A stretch of DNA of 64,000 bases from Gottfriedia sp049568075 (GTDB taxonomy: Bacteria; Bacillota; Bacilli; Bacillales; Bacillaceae_G): NCBI GenBank assembly GCA_049568075.1, contig CP144911.1, one strand, 5' to 3'. Positions 50,990 to 60,916 of the stretch are shown here, piece by piece (position 1 is the stretch's first letter; every line of letters begins with the position of its first letter). The notes below the pieces were generated by a model. It had not been told where the DNA came from. It saw only the letters and a program-made list of their open reading frames with translations, and did no database searches. Made by a program: the position numbers and the translations under genes.

Positions 50990-53000
50990 ATAGTAGATTT
51001 AATTTTTTAAATATTTTCTTTAAATCTATTAAAATACGTTTTACACTTTTTCTAAATATCCAATTACCTAAAAGTTTACATAAATAAGCTTCTCTCCAAA
51101 GTGACGATTTCATATGAGTATAGCTACTTTTGGGATTAATAATATATTTATAGATAGGTAATGGTTTAGCCAGATTAAACGTACGACCAAAATCGAAATG
51201 TGTTAGGCTTCCAAGTAAACTTGCTTCTCTCTTTGTAGGATAGTCATGTAACCTCCTCAAAAGCGATATTATCAACTCTTGATCTATGTTCGAGTTTAGA
51301 CTATCTTTTACAATTTTATTGTAGTCTTTTACAAATTCTATAATTCCGTCTTGTATACGCATTATTTTTGATAGTTCAGCTTCACTAATTCTAAATTCTT
51401 CAAAAGAAGGTATATACTGACCTTCAACCTTTTTAAATTTCTTTAAGCTAGGATGTGGTGCGGTAAAAATACTTTCTAATAATACTAAGTTTTTTGATAC
51501 TACCAAATTGTTTTCATATGGAACTCCATTATTCACCAAATATCCTTCTAAAAAATAACCGGATTCTAATTTATCTCTAACTGTATTAAACGTAGAAAAA
51601 TAGTATCCTTTTATTTGATATTCGTCATCTATATCTTTAAGTAAATCGGAAAAAGCCTTTTGTATATTTCCATTCCAACCTATGTCAATTAATATAATAT
51701 TTTTTGACTTTAATACATCTTCTTGGTCTAAATACCCTAATAAATTAGATCGTTCAATTGAAGCCCTATTAAGAATTTCCTGCTCTATTGGATAACATTT
51801 AAACAATTTTTTCAGAGAATCGATTTCACTGTCATTTATGATAATTTGATCAACAGAACTAAAATTGTGTTTAAGGATAAGTTCCCTATGCTTATCATAA
51901 TTGATACTTGATCTTTCAAATACTTCTCTAACCCTTAAGCTCTTTACATTTCCCGTTAAATAAGATAAATCTTCTTCATTTAATGACTCTTTCATATGTG
52001 CCATCCGTAAAGCTCGGCGAGACATATATATATATTTTGAATTCATATTAGAATCTGCATCTGGAAGTATAGTGCTTACTAGTTTTTTAAACAGATACGC
52101 ATCCCTAGCTAGAAAGCATACCACACTATTTTTCTCTTTTGTTATCTTATCGATAATCCACTTTGTAAATCCATAAGCTGCAATACCAAAAGTTGAATAA
52201 CCCAAATCAAACCAAAAATCATTACTTTTCACTTCAGGATTCGAATAAAACTGACGATTTATTAGGCCATAATAAAAGGATTCAGAAGCTGTTGATGTAC
52301 TTTGTAACAACTGATCAAACATATTTTTTTTATATACTTTTTTTCGTACTTGTTCTGAGTTAGAATAATAAAATGTGTTTATTCCTATTTCTGATGGAAT
52401 TTTTATGTCTGAATGTACATGGTCACCTATATGAAGTAACTCATCAGGAGAACATTTCAGGTTTTTTAATACAAATTTGAACAAATTACCACTATACTTC
52501 GTCTTAAGAATATCAGAAGAAAGATATAGTCTTTTATATTCCTCATATCCCTCTCTTTTCAATATATGTTCTATATCTTCCTTATCAAGGTACATATCAG
52601 ATATAAATAAAACCTCTTTCTGTTTTTCGATACAATAACTATAAACTTCATAAATATATTGATTTCTCACGATTAAGTTTTTTTCTATTAATTTTTCCAT
52701 TTCGTAAAGCTTATCAGATGCCTCTTTGTCATATGTAAGATAATTATAATAACTATAAATATCTTTAAGTGTAACTTCTTCACAATTATCATTACATAAA
52801 TAAACTCTTGCATTTTTTTCTGCTTGAATTCGAGCTTTAACAAAATCATAACCTAACTGGTTATTTTCACGATTATATTTTTCTGAAATAACTTTAAATA
52901 CATCTATTGGTTCTTTTACCAATCGCAAGATTGCTGTATCAAAAATATCAAAGGATACATATGTTGCTGCATCTATTTTCTTTTTTAATTCACTTATCAT
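50988..53000 (-). CDS. HAD-superfamily protein of a polysaccharide cluster, 670 aa
   Basis: Residues about 1-225 are a haloacid dehalogenase-like domain. Motif I is SFDIFDTAILR (nucleophile Asp and the acid/base Asp two on), motif II region is LFISDMYLD, the lysine lies in LKTKYSGNLF, and motif IV is HIGDHVHSDI. The remaining 445 residues (FLARDAYLFKKLV; LIDIGWNGNIQKAF; FLEGYLVN) are conserved in similar capsule-cluster proteins but I know no function for them. It may be a phosphatase or a glycosyl-phosphate enzyme; substrate unknown. It stands between wzx and a GT4. Confidence 0.72.
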   Translation of the reverse strand: MISELKKKIDAATYVSFDIFDTAILRLVKEPIDVFKVISEKYNRENNQLGYDFVKARIQAEKNARVYLCNDNCEEVTLKDIYSYYNYLTYDKEASDKLYEMEKLIEKNLIVRNQYIYEVYSYCIEKQKEVLFISDMYLDKEDIEHILKREGYEEYKRLYLSSDILKTKYSGNLFKFVLKNLKCSPDELLHIGDHVHSDIKIPSEIGINTFYYSNSEQVRKKVYKKNMFDQLLQSTSTASESFYYGLINRQFYSNPEVKSNDFWFDLGYSTFGIAAYGFTKWIIDKITKEKNSVVCFLARDAYLFKKLVSTILPDADSNMNSKYIYMSRRALRMAHMKESLNEEDLSYLTGNVKSLRVREVFERSSINYDKHRELILKHNFSSVDQIIINDSEIDSLKKLFKCYPIEQEILNRASIERSNLLGYLDQEDVLKSKNIILIDIGWNGNIQKAFSDLLKDIDDEYQIKGYYFSTFNTVRDKLESGYFLEGYLVNNGVPYENNLVVSKNLVLLESIFTAPHPSLKKFKKVEGQYIPSFEEFRISEAELSKIMRIQDGIIEFVKDYNKIVKDSLNSNIDQELIISLLRRLHDYPTKREASLLGSLTHFDFGRTFNLAKPLPIYKYIINPKSSYTHMKSSLWREAYLCKLLGNWIFRKSVKRILIDLKKIFKKLNLL

Positions 53001-53142
53001 TTATATCCCACTTCTATAATTAATTTTCCTTGCATTCTTTAAGTGTTAGTGTAATAATGTTTTGCTCTAACTATTACATTAGATAACTAATAAACTTTTT
53101 CACGCCTCTTTGTATATATTCTTAATAAGATTAATCATTTAA

Positions 53143-54405
53143 TTATTCAATCTCTTTATATACTTTAATTAAGGTCTCTAAATTACTTTCTCTATCATGT
53201 GTCTTTTGGGCATGATTTCTAGCATTCTTAGAAAAATTTATTGCGATTTCATCATTTTGAAAAATTTGTGTAACATAATATGCTAACATATAAGGGGCAT
53301 CTGCCTGAAACACATATCCTTCTTCTCCATGATTAATCATATTTTTTACTCCACCAACATCAGAAGTAACTACAGGAACCCCTAATAACATTGCTTCTCC
53401 AACGGAATTTGGTGAATTTTCAATTGATGATGCTGAAACAAATACATGCGATTTACAGAATCTCTTACACATTTCATATTCATTGAGACCACCTAAAAAG
53501 ACTACATGATCCTCTAATGAATACTTTCTAATTAGATTTTTTAAATATTTATCATAAGTGCCCTCTTTAAAAAATGATTTCAAGCTCTTATCTAATCTAT
53601 TTTTTCCAGTCGCGTAGACAATAGTATCGGGATATTTTTCTAAAATAATAGGTAATGCCTCAAGTAATATATGTAATCCTTTAATAGGGTATTGGCTTTG
53701 GCTAACAAAAATTGAATGTCGTTCGCATTGCTCTATTTCCCATTTTTCAATATAAAATTGATTTCTGAGAGTTTCATTACAGAAATGGTACTGAATGCTT
53801 GGGTTTATTTGTGTTGAACATGCGATATCCCAATCTGTACGGCCAATTACATGTCTAGCAATCTTTAAAGTTTCTATTTCATATTTTCCTCTTTTAACAA
53901 AAGACCTTTTCTGTTGTACTATGCTATCTCTTTTAATTAATTCTTTTATGGTACATTTATTAACGAATTTTTTCTCTATAAATCCATAAAAATGTTTTTC
54001 ATAAACAGAGACTAAACCTTGTATTGATACGACAGTTGAATCTAATAAATCTATATTTTTACATGCAAGGATAGCACAGTAAGAATGAATGTACTCTGTT
54101 CCCCAAATATGAATAATATCTGGTTTATAATCTTTGATTATATTTTCAAATATCTTAACACTACTTGTATTAAATTTTGTTGTATTCTTTTTAAAAGGAA
54201 CAGCATAATAACTTATGCTATCTACGGTACCACTTATAAGCTCGGTACTCTTTGAAGCCGGGAAAGCAATGCATAACTCAATATCTGAATTGGCTGATAG
54301 CTGATTGCTTAGTTCAACAAGCCATCCGCCACCATTTCCTGTGTTTACACCTATCTTATTTGCAATATTTGGAATAGGCTGATTTGTAATCCATAAAATC
54401 TTCAT
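53143..54405 (-). CDS. GT4-type glycosyltransferase
   Basis: A 420-residue GT-B enzyme. N-domain: KILWITNQPIPNIA, NTGNGGGWLVELSNQL, DIIHIWGTEYIHSY. C-domain: SQYPIKGLHILLEALPIIL, HVVFLGGLNEYEM and SSIENSPNSVGEAMLLGVPV. GGAGGT is 11 bases before ATG; 20 bp downstream of wzy. Sugar and acceptor unknown. Confidence 0.87.
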   Translation of the reverse strand: MKILWITNQPIPNIANKIGVNTGNGGGWLVELSNQLSANSDIELCIAFPASKSTELISGTVDSISYYAVPFKKNTTKFNTSSVKIFENIIKDYKPDIIHIWGTEYIHSYCAILACKNIDLLDSTVVSIQGLVSVYEKHFYGFIEKKFVNKCTIKELIKRDSIVQQKRSFVKRGKYEIETLKIARHVIGRTDWDIACSTQINPSIQYHFCNETLRNQFYIEKWEIEQCERHSIFVSQSQYPIKGLHILLEALPIILEKYPDTIVYATGKNRLDKSLKSFFKEGTYDKYLKNLIRKYSLEDHVVFLGGLNEYEMCKRFCKSHVFVSASSIENSPNSVGEAMLLGVPVVTSDVGGVKNMINHGEEGYVFQADAPYMLAYYVTQIFQNDEIAINFSKNARNHAQKTHDRESNLETLIKVYKEIE

Positions 54406-54425
54406 TTATTATAACTACCTCCGAA

Positions 54426-55682
54426 TTATCCTTCATCATTCCTCTTAACATTTATATTTGATGATTTAACGATTTTATTACCTAAAACCAGTGGTATTAC
54501 CAATAATACAGGAAACCAAAAAACAGGCTGAGCCAACGAAGTATTAATAAGCATGAATAAATATACGGTAAAGGATATAAATGATTTTCGATTCTTCCAT
54601 GCAAACCTAATATAAAACCACATTATAATTAGAGTTGAAGGTATACCTATAGTTGCTAAAGATTTTGTAAGACCTACTGGAGAAGATAGGTCTGGAATAT
54701 ATTCAACTAAATAATTTCTCCACTCATCCTCATAAATCTCGAATCCTGCGCCAAGTGGATGCTTTAGCGCAACTTGTATATCGGCAATCATAGAAACTGT
54801 TCTCGATCGTCCTGTTGATACGTTTAAATCAATTGCTCCCTCAGAATTTGCGATTTTGTTTATAAAATTTTTATATATAAAACTCTCTGTACCTTGAAAA
54901 GAAACTAATAACGTCAACAGGATTATAGCCCCTATTAAAACTTTGTTTAAACGCTTCTTCTGAAGGTCCTTTTTTTGAAATATATAACCAATAAATAATA
55001 CTATTGTTGAAATAAAACCCGTCGTTGATTGAATTGTTAGAATTGTAATAATCATTATAGTTATATATTTAATCCTAGTATTCGCCTTAATTTTCAACTC
55101 ACTCTCATCATAAAATAATAATAAAAATAAGACGACATTAATAGCAATTTGATGGAGTCCAGGTTCCCCATAAATACCTATATTTCTACTAGCATCACTC
55201 TGTAAGATACAAAAAAACGGGCTCCAATAATACATACTGGTATCATATATTAATCTAATAAATATATTTCCAAAAATATTCATATTGATTAAAGATATAA
55301 AAAATCCTATTAGACTAAGCACTGAGAGAAACACTACAATTTTAACCATGCGAAAACAAAAATTTTCCTTATCATATTGGTAAACAAAATAAACCAACAT
55401 AAACCTACTTATAATATTTAACACGGTGGATAAGGACAGAGATCCGGCGGAAATAATACTCGTTAATAACAATATTGAGCTAAGGATAAAAATAAATAAA
55501 ATAGTTTTATCAATGACTTTGTTATATAGTATTTTTTTAAAAATAAACCAACCAGATAATATAATGGTTCCAACAACAAAATAGTCCAAAAAGGGTTTAA
55601 AAATAACCCCTCCTTGGAAAAGTAATAGTAGATATATCATTAAATAATGATATATTGCATATTTTTTTATTATTAATTTCAT
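54426..55682 (-). CDS. wzy: Wzy-type O-antigen/EPS polymerase
   Basis: A 418-residue membrane protein with about 11 spans and one large outer loop (about 260-330) with DLNVSTGRSRTVSMIADIQV and HPLGAGFEIYEDEWRNYLVE, the arrangement of Wzy/WaaL ligases and polymerases. Such proteins are poorly conserved; the call rests on topology, the loop and the position among wzx and transferases. 25 bp from the GT2 gene. Confidence 0.75.
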   Translation of the reverse strand: MKLIIKKYAIYHYLMIYLLLLFQGGVIFKPFLDYFVVGTIILSGWFIFKKILYNKVIDKTILFIFILSSILLLTSIISAGSLSLSTVLNIISRFMLVYFVYQYDKENFCFRMVKIVVFLSVLSLIGFFISLINMNIFGNIFIRLIYDTSMYYWSPFFCILQSDASRNIGIYGEPGLHQIAINVVLFLLLFYDESELKIKANTRIKYITIMIITILTIQSTTGFISTIVLFIGYIFQKKDLQKKRLNKVLIGAIILLTLLVSFQGTESFIYKNFINKIANSEGAIDLNVSTGRSRTVSMIADIQVALKHPLGAGFEIYEDEWRNYLVEYIPDLSSPVGLTKSLATIGIPSTLIIMWFYIRFAWKNRKSFISFTVYLFMLINTSLAQPVFWFPVLLVIPLVLGNKIVKSSNINVKRNDEG

Positions 55683-55707
55683 TCTATAAATATCCCTTCA
55701 GAAAAAA

Positions 55708-56526
55708 CTACTTCCCCATTAAAATCCTTATATACGGAGATAAAGAATATTTAATTGCAAAAATCAAACCAAAATTTTTATTTAGGTAATAAAACCATGG
55801 TTTAAAAGGTGGCCCCTTTATAGACTCCTTCTTCTTTAATCTATCTAGCCTTTTAAGTGAAGTGTCTTTCCATGTACCTTTAATTGAATTGGTATGACAA
55901 ATCCCTACAAAATCTTCAGATACTTCGATGTAATAACCAGATCTACTAATTTTTAAACCGTAGTCTAAATCAGCCAAAGCATGTTGATAAACCTTATCGA
56001 AATTTCCCATTCTATCAAATATTCTTTTAGGCATTAAAACACAATTCATATTAAATGTGTCACAATTCCCCTTAAAAGCAGGCTGTACAGGATAATATTG
56101 TCCTTTTACTTTTCCTTCATTAAGCTTTAAGGCTCCATAAGTTAATTTTCCATATTCATCACTCGTAGCCCCGACAACTACTGAACCAAGATTATTTTCT
56201 TGATTAATCAATTTATCAATTGATCCTTCATAAAAATCTACGTCATCATTAACAAACAGAACATAATCTGATTCATATTTATTGTTATGACAGTATTCAA
56301 TTCCTTTTCTCATTCCACCTGCCCAATACAAATTTCCATCACCTGATAATATTGTTATATTTGGCCGCAACTCATTCAATGCTTCAACTGTGCCGTCATT
56401 ACTATTATCATCTACCACAACAAAAGAAAATTCTAACTTTCGGTTTCCATTTACCAGACTATTAATACATTTAGTTGTTTTTTCTCTTCTATTAAAACAA
56501 GTTAAAATAACTAATACTTTTGTCAT
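55708..56526 (-). CDS. GT2 glycosyltransferase (rhamnosyltransferase-like)
   Basis: A 272-residue GT-A enzyme. VLVILTCFNRREKTTKCINS, VVVDDNSNDGTVEAL, DGNLYWAGGMRKGIEYC, VLFVNDDVDF with the metal motif. GNLYWAGGMR is typical of WcaA/RfbF-like GT2. Short gap (23 bp) to the GT-D-like gene. Sugar not known. Confidence 0.87.
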   Translation of the reverse strand: MTKVLVILTCFNRREKTTKCINSLVNGNRKLEFSFVVVDDNSNDGTVEALNELRPNITILSGDGNLYWAGGMRKGIEYCHNNKYESDYVLFVNDDVDFYEGSIDKLINQENNLGSVVVGATSDEYGKLTYGALKLNEGKVKGQYYPVQPAFKGNCDTFNMNCVLMPKRIFDRMGNFDKVYQHALADLDYGLKISRSGYYIEVSEDFVGICHTNSIKGTWKDTSLKRLDRLKKKESIKGPPFKPWFYYLNKNFGLIFAIKYSLSPYIRILMGK

Positions 56527-56549
56527 CTTTCACACCACTTTTCACTCTA

Positions 56550-57455
56550 TTACCAATAACTTCCACCTTCTACTTTTTCAATTTTAGGAGGTGTCTCGTC
56601 AGCAGATGGGCGAGTCCAATCTTCATTATAGAATTTAGAAATAATTGGATGATTATCCCACCTAAAGCCCTTAATACCAAATAGTAATTGTGTTGCCCCA
56701 GACATTTGTATAGATATTTTTCCAATACTCTTAACAAATGCTGCTAAAGGTAATGCATATGCACCAGCACCAATAATAGCTATATCAAATTCTACTTTTG
56801 CAATTTCATTGCACATATATAGATAAGCACTATTCCAATCTAAAAATTCGCTATCTGCACCAGCGTTAGATTGAACCGCTCTAACAAACTCTATTGATTT
56901 AAATTGTGGGAGTACATTTTGATTTGCAAATATCTTTTCTCTTTTTAAATATTGCTTTTTAATACTATCTGTAAAGGGGTGAACTATCAGAACACGTTTT
57001 CCTTTTAATGCTCTAGTCCAAGGATTTTCAAAATAGTATGGCTCGATAGAGCGCGCTCTTATTAATGTTGCACTTGCGCAATATTTATTAACAATAGTTT
57101 TTTCTTTATATACATTGCAAAGAGCCATAATATCTGCTTTGCTAATTGCATCCGAGTATATTTTTGAAAAAATAGAATTTCCTTCTTTTGTTGGAGGAAA
57201 AATTCCGGCACAATACATCCCATTTTCTATCGTTTTTTGTTCTACTTCTTTACCATAAATCCATGGATAAATGCAGCGTGTTTCAACAGAGCCCAATCTA
57301 ACTATCATACAAGGCATTCCATCATTAACTTTCTGAAAAATTAAGTTATTACCTGCCTCCTCAGACAATACACTTTTATTTAAGTACTCAATTTTAAATT
57401 TTAATGCTTTATACACACTTTTTAGCTGTTTAACAATTTTAATATCGTTATCCAT
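56550..57455 (-). CDS. Polysaccharide-cluster protein, possible GT-D-fold transferase
   Basis: A 301-residue soluble protein. CMIVRLGSVETRCIYPWIYG (about 49-68) resembles the RxGxxE-type motif at the start of GT-D domains (DUF1792). The C-half IIGAGAYALPLAAFVKSIGK followed by SGATQLLFGIKGFRWDN is also reminiscent of that fold. There is no close family I can name with confidence. It starts 1 bp after the neighbouring GT4 gene stops, so it is tightly coupled. Confidence 0.5.
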   Translation of the reverse strand: MDNDIKIVKQLKSVYKALKFKIEYLNKSVLSEEAGNNLIFQKVNDGMPCMIVRLGSVETRCIYPWIYGKEVEQKTIENGMYCAGIFPPTKEGNSIFSKIYSDAISKADIMALCNVYKEKTIVNKYCASATLIRARSIEPYYFENPWTRALKGKRVLIVHPFTDSIKKQYLKREKIFANQNVLPQFKSIEFVRAVQSNAGADSEFLDWNSAYLYMCNEIAKVEFDIAIIGAGAYALPLAAFVKSIGKISIQMSGATQLLFGIKGFRWDNHPIISKFYNEDWTRPSADETPPKIEKVEGGSYW

Positions 57456-57456
57456 A

Positions 57457-58563
57457 CTAATTAATAATCCCTTCTATTACCTTAGCAGTCTTCGCCCAAG
57501 TAAATTCATCTATAACCCTATTATGCGCAGCTCTACCGATATTCTCGTAATGTGTCAAAACTCCTTTAACTAAATCTTTATCAGATTTACAAAGTATTCC
57601 GCTTATACCGTTCTCTATAATATAATTTGGGCCAGGTGCTTCCCAAGCCACTACTTTACATTCATAATACATAGCTTCCAGGATAGCCATTCCAAATATT
57701 TCTTGTTTATTTAAGTTAATAAATGCATTTGATATTCTATATAATTCCCATATCTCGGTATTCGGAACTTTTTCTATTATCTTAACAGAATCAGATAAAT
57801 TTTTTTCTAAAACTGCTCTTTTTATTTCATGCTTAAGATAACCGGTCCCGATTATTAAGAGTTTAAAAGTGATATCTTTCTTATATATTTGTTCAAATAT
57901 CTCTAAAAGTTTTAATGGCTGCTTTTCATGAACCAGACGTCCAATGAATAGCAACACCTTGTCAGAGCTTTCAAATCCCCATTTAACCTTTAATTTTGCC
58001 ACTGATTTTCCAGCATATTTAGTCTTCATTATGCTTAAATCTAGACCAACAGGGCCAATTCTACAATTCTTAACCTTTTGCTCTTTTAAAACTTTATGTA
58101 CCTGCGGATTTTTTACCATGCATGTACATTTCTTATAAACGGAAACATTTCTCTTGAATAGAGCATTGATAATAACCTTTCTTATCTTACTCTCACTATG
58201 GCTTTCAACTACACCAATATATGGAATTAGTGTTATACCATTCTTTTTGCACCACTTATAAACCTTTGGAACCATTAGCTGTGTATCAGAGAAGTATACT
58301 AGTGCATCAATAGTATTATCCAGTGTATTAAAATCCAAAAATCCATTAATCCCTGAATGTTTCGAAGGAATAAAATTTATCGTTGTGTGATTACAACCAA
58401 CTACCTTATCAGATATGAACTTTTTATCCTTTGTAATTAACTTATAGATAATGACTTCATCAAATATTTTATCTAATTCTTTTGCTAAACCAATTTCTTG
58501 GGAATTATAAAAACCCTTTTGCCCAAAGTTTCCAATACTAGTGATTAATAATCCTACCTTCAT
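57457..58563 (-). CDS. GT4-type glycosyltransferase
   Basis: A 368-residue GT-B enzyme. LLITSIGNFGQKGFYNSQEI opens it; the C-domain has KVLLFIGRLVHEKQPLKLLE, LLIIGTGYLKHEIKRAV and INLNKQEIFGMAILEAMYYE with the E-x7-E-like donor site. Sugar and acceptor unknown. Confidence 0.87.
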   Translation of the reverse strand: MKVGLLITSIGNFGQKGFYNSQEIGLAKELDKIFDEVIIYKLITKDKKFISDKVVGCNHTTINFIPSKHSGINGFLDFNTLDNTIDALVYFSDTQLMVPKVYKWCKKNGITLIPYIGVVESHSESKIRKVIINALFKRNVSVYKKCTCMVKNPQVHKVLKEQKVKNCRIGPVGLDLSIMKTKYAGKSVAKLKVKWGFESSDKVLLFIGRLVHEKQPLKLLEIFEQIYKKDITFKLLIIGTGYLKHEIKRAVLEKNLSDSVKIIEKVPNTEIWELYRISNAFINLNKQEIFGMAILEAMYYECKVVAWEAPGPNYIIENGISGILCKSDKDLVKGVLTHYENIGRAAHNRVIDEFTWAKTAKVIEGIIN

Positions 58564-58607
58564 ATCCTCACCACTCTTCTACACATAACTCTATGTGCTA
58601 CATACTT

Positions 58608-59138
58608 TTAAGAATAATTTTTTTCATGCTCAAGAATCTGTTCTGAAGTAAACCTATTTGAAATTACTCTAGCTGGATTTCCTCCAACAATCGAATATGG
58701 CTCTACATCCTTTAAAACTACACTACCTGCTGCGACAATAGAGCCTTTCCCTATTCTAGTTCCACTTACAATAATTGCTCCATATCCAATCCAAACATCT
58801 TTTTCAACTACGATCTTTAAATTTTTACCTTTGAACTTGTAGTCTTTATCTCCTATCCAAGGACTATCTTTGATGCTTTTTCCGATAAAACTATAATCAT
58901 GATCATACTTACCGATAAGTCCTACATTATTTCCAAACAAAACATCATCAGCTACTTCAATATCAGTCTCAAATGAACAGTATTTTCCAATATAAACATT
59001 ATTTCCTATCGTAATTTTATTGGGAGCATAGAACACCGTACCGCGACCAAATGTAGAGTATTTTCCAATTGAAATATTCTTATATTTTGCTAGAAGAAGT
59101 TTACATCTTAATAATTTTAGTTTCTTAAACATTCCCAC
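58608..59138 (-). CDS. Hexapeptide-repeat acyltransferase
   Basis: A left-handed beta-helix transferase of about 176 residues. Hexapeptide repeats run from ISIGKYSTFGRGTVF to RIGKGSIVAAGSVVLKDVEP; the acetyl-CoA-type end is YSIVGGNPARVISNRF. It would O- or N-acetylate a sugar of the repeat unit. GTG 59138 is 9 bases from AAGGA; the ATG at 59147 directly abuts it, so GTG is preferred, not certain. Confidence 0.83.
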   Translation of the reverse strand: MGMFKKLKLLRCKLLLAKYKNISIGKYSTFGRGTVFYAPNKITIGNNVYIGKYCSFETDIEVADDVLFGNNVGLIGKYDHDYSFIGKSIKDSPWIGDKDYKFKGKNLKIVVEKDVWIGYGAIIVSGTRIGKGSIVAAGSVVLKDVEPYSIVGGNPARVISNRFTSEQILEHEKNYS

Positions 59139-59403
59139 AATATTCATTCCTTTTTAAACAAAAATACTTGATACATTCTAAAAAATGAGAACTTTCTTGA
59201 TATTATCTATAAAATTTGTTTAGGCAAATATTCATCATTTTTGTAAAGTTATATTCAAATATTAATTTCCCAATGATAAACCTATATTCTAAACAATACC
59301 AATTTTGAATTACTGAAGTACCGCGGATATAAGTTACTAAACATAAGCCACAACTAAAAGCACATCATTTGATAAATACAACAGAATTTTCCTTTCTTAC
59401 GAT

Positions 59404-60249
59404 TCATTTACCTTTTATTAAAGTTAACCAAATGAACTTTGTATTAGTTTTCATATAACGAGTAAACAATCTTTTAGGTTCCTGGACGAGTCTGTATAAC
59501 CACTCCAAATTTACTTTTTGCATCCACTCTGGAGCCCTATCGATGTTCCCAGCAAAATAATCAAAACCTGCACCAACTCCAACCATCAGAGCGTTTACTT
59601 TACCCTTATGAGCTGCCATCCATTTTTCTTGCTTTGGTGCACCAAGTCCAACCCATATAAAATCAGGTTTAGTACTGTTAATTTGTTCTATAATTGCCGC
59701 ATCTTCTTCATCTGTTAAAGGCCTAAATGGTGGACTTAACATTCCTGCAATTTGCATCCCTGAATAGTTCTCTTCTAAATTAAAATGTAACCTTTTTAAA
59801 GTTTCTTCTGTAGATCCATAGAAAAAATGTCGATAGCCATTCTCAGCTGATATTTCAAATACTTCTCCCATTAAGTTTGGTCCAGGAATTCTATTCATAT
59901 TATTATGTCCGCGTCTTCGACCAATGGTAGCTAACGGTCCACCGTCTGGAATTGCCATTAAAGCATTATTCTGCACCGAACAGTATTCATTATCTTCATA
60001 AGAAGTTACTGTAGTGTGCACATTGGAAACACATATATAATCACCAGCCAAACGATTGCCAAATTTACTCTTTACATTTGTTTTAAGGTATTTCAAAAGC
60101 CAGTCCATATTAATAGCTGCAATATTTACACCTAGAATATTACAAGTGGGAATCTCCTTCTTATCAACTAATCTATTGAAGGCGCCGTCTGAGTTAATTG
60201 TATATTTAGTCGTTGAATAATATTTCTGAATTTGGATTTCAGATTTCAC
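59404..60249 (-). CDS. WecG/TagA/CpsF family (GT26) glycosyltransferase
   Basis: Adds ManNAc or ManNAcA to undecaprenyl-PP-GlcNAc or a related lipid. GDYICVSNVHTTV, IPDGGPLATIGRR, YGSTEETLKRL, FIWVGLGAPKQEKWMAAHKG and VGAGFDYFAGNIDRAPEWMQ are family hallmarks. 281 aa, about 35 residues longer at the N-terminus than B. subtilis TagA. GTG start, eight bases after AAGGGA. UDP-ManNAc and UDP-ManNAcA could come from WecB and WecC. TagA linkage-unit role versus an EPS-unit role is undecided; position favours the EPS cluster. Confidence 0.88.
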   Translation of the reverse strand: MKSEIQIQKYYSTTKYTINSDGAFNRLVDKKEIPTCNILGVNIAAINMDWLLKYLKTNVKSKFGNRLAGDYICVSNVHTTVTSYEDNEYCSVQNNALMAIPDGGPLATIGRRRGHNNMNRIPGPNLMGEVFEISAENGYRHFFYGSTEETLKRLHFNLEENYSGMQIAGMLSPPFRPLTDEEDAAIIEQINSTKPDFIWVGLGAPKQEKWMAAHKGKVNALMVGVGAGFDYFAGNIDRAPEWMQKVNLEWLYRLVQEPKRLFTRYMKTNTKFIWLTLIKGK

Positions 60250-60316
60250 CTCATTAATCCCTTCTTTTCTTGAAATTTATTTTATTTGTAAATAGATTAA
60301 TGCTAATCTATATTCT

Positions 60317-60916
60317 TTATTTAAATACTAAATCTACTTTTCTAATAAATTTAGCTGGGTTACCAGCCCAAATCTCTCCACTCGGAATATTCTTCGTTAT
60401 TACAGATCCAGCACCCACAATAGCCTTTTCTCCTATTATGACTCCTTTTAGAATTATTGAATGGGCCCCAATGAAAGCTCCATCACTAATAACAATTGGC
60501 TTTGAAACTCCTCCTGATTCAGAAAGCCTCAAATCGTAATCTAACCAATGAAAATCAGTATCATAAATCTTTACACTACCTCCAATAAGAACATTATTAC
60601 CAATTTTAATAGAATCGCAGGCAAAAAGGGTTACGTTACTCATACCTACGTTGTCTCCAATTCTTATTTTTGCATTTCCTTTTGCAAAAATATTTGTTCT
60701 TACATCTCCACCGATTGGATTAGATCCTCTAGACGAATTTATTGAGACATTATTCCCAATTACAATTCCATCACAAGAGTTAGAAACACAAAAAAGTCGA
60801 CCAGATACCCTTAAATTGGATCCATATTTTACATGTCGATATCTTAATAGTGTAAAGTTATAAATTGAATTAGGTATACCTAAAATTCTTCTTAGAAAAG
60901 TTTTTATTACTGCCAT
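60317..60916 (-). CDS. Hexapeptide-repeat acyltransferase (WbbJ/maltose O-acetyltransferase-like)
   Basis: Left-handed beta-helix acyltransferase, about 199 residues. GNNVSINSSRGSNPIGG, IGDNVGMSNVTLFACDSIKI, IYDTDFHWLDY with a likely catalytic histidine, and GEKAIVGAGSVITKNIP followed by GEIWAGNPAKFI. ATG 60916 has TTGGAGGA five bases upstream; the ATG at 60952 has none. A second acetylation of the polymer is suggested. Confidence 0.84.
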   Translation of the reverse strand: MAVIKTFLRRILGIPNSIYNFTLLRYRHVKYGSNLRVSGRLFCVSNSCDGIVIGNNVSINSSRGSNPIGGDVRTNIFAKGNAKIRIGDNVGMSNVTLFACDSIKIGNNVLIGGSVKIYDTDFHWLDYDLRLSESGGVSKPIVISDGAFIGAHSIILKGVIIGEKAIVGAGSVITKNIPSGEIWAGNPAKFIRKVDLVFK

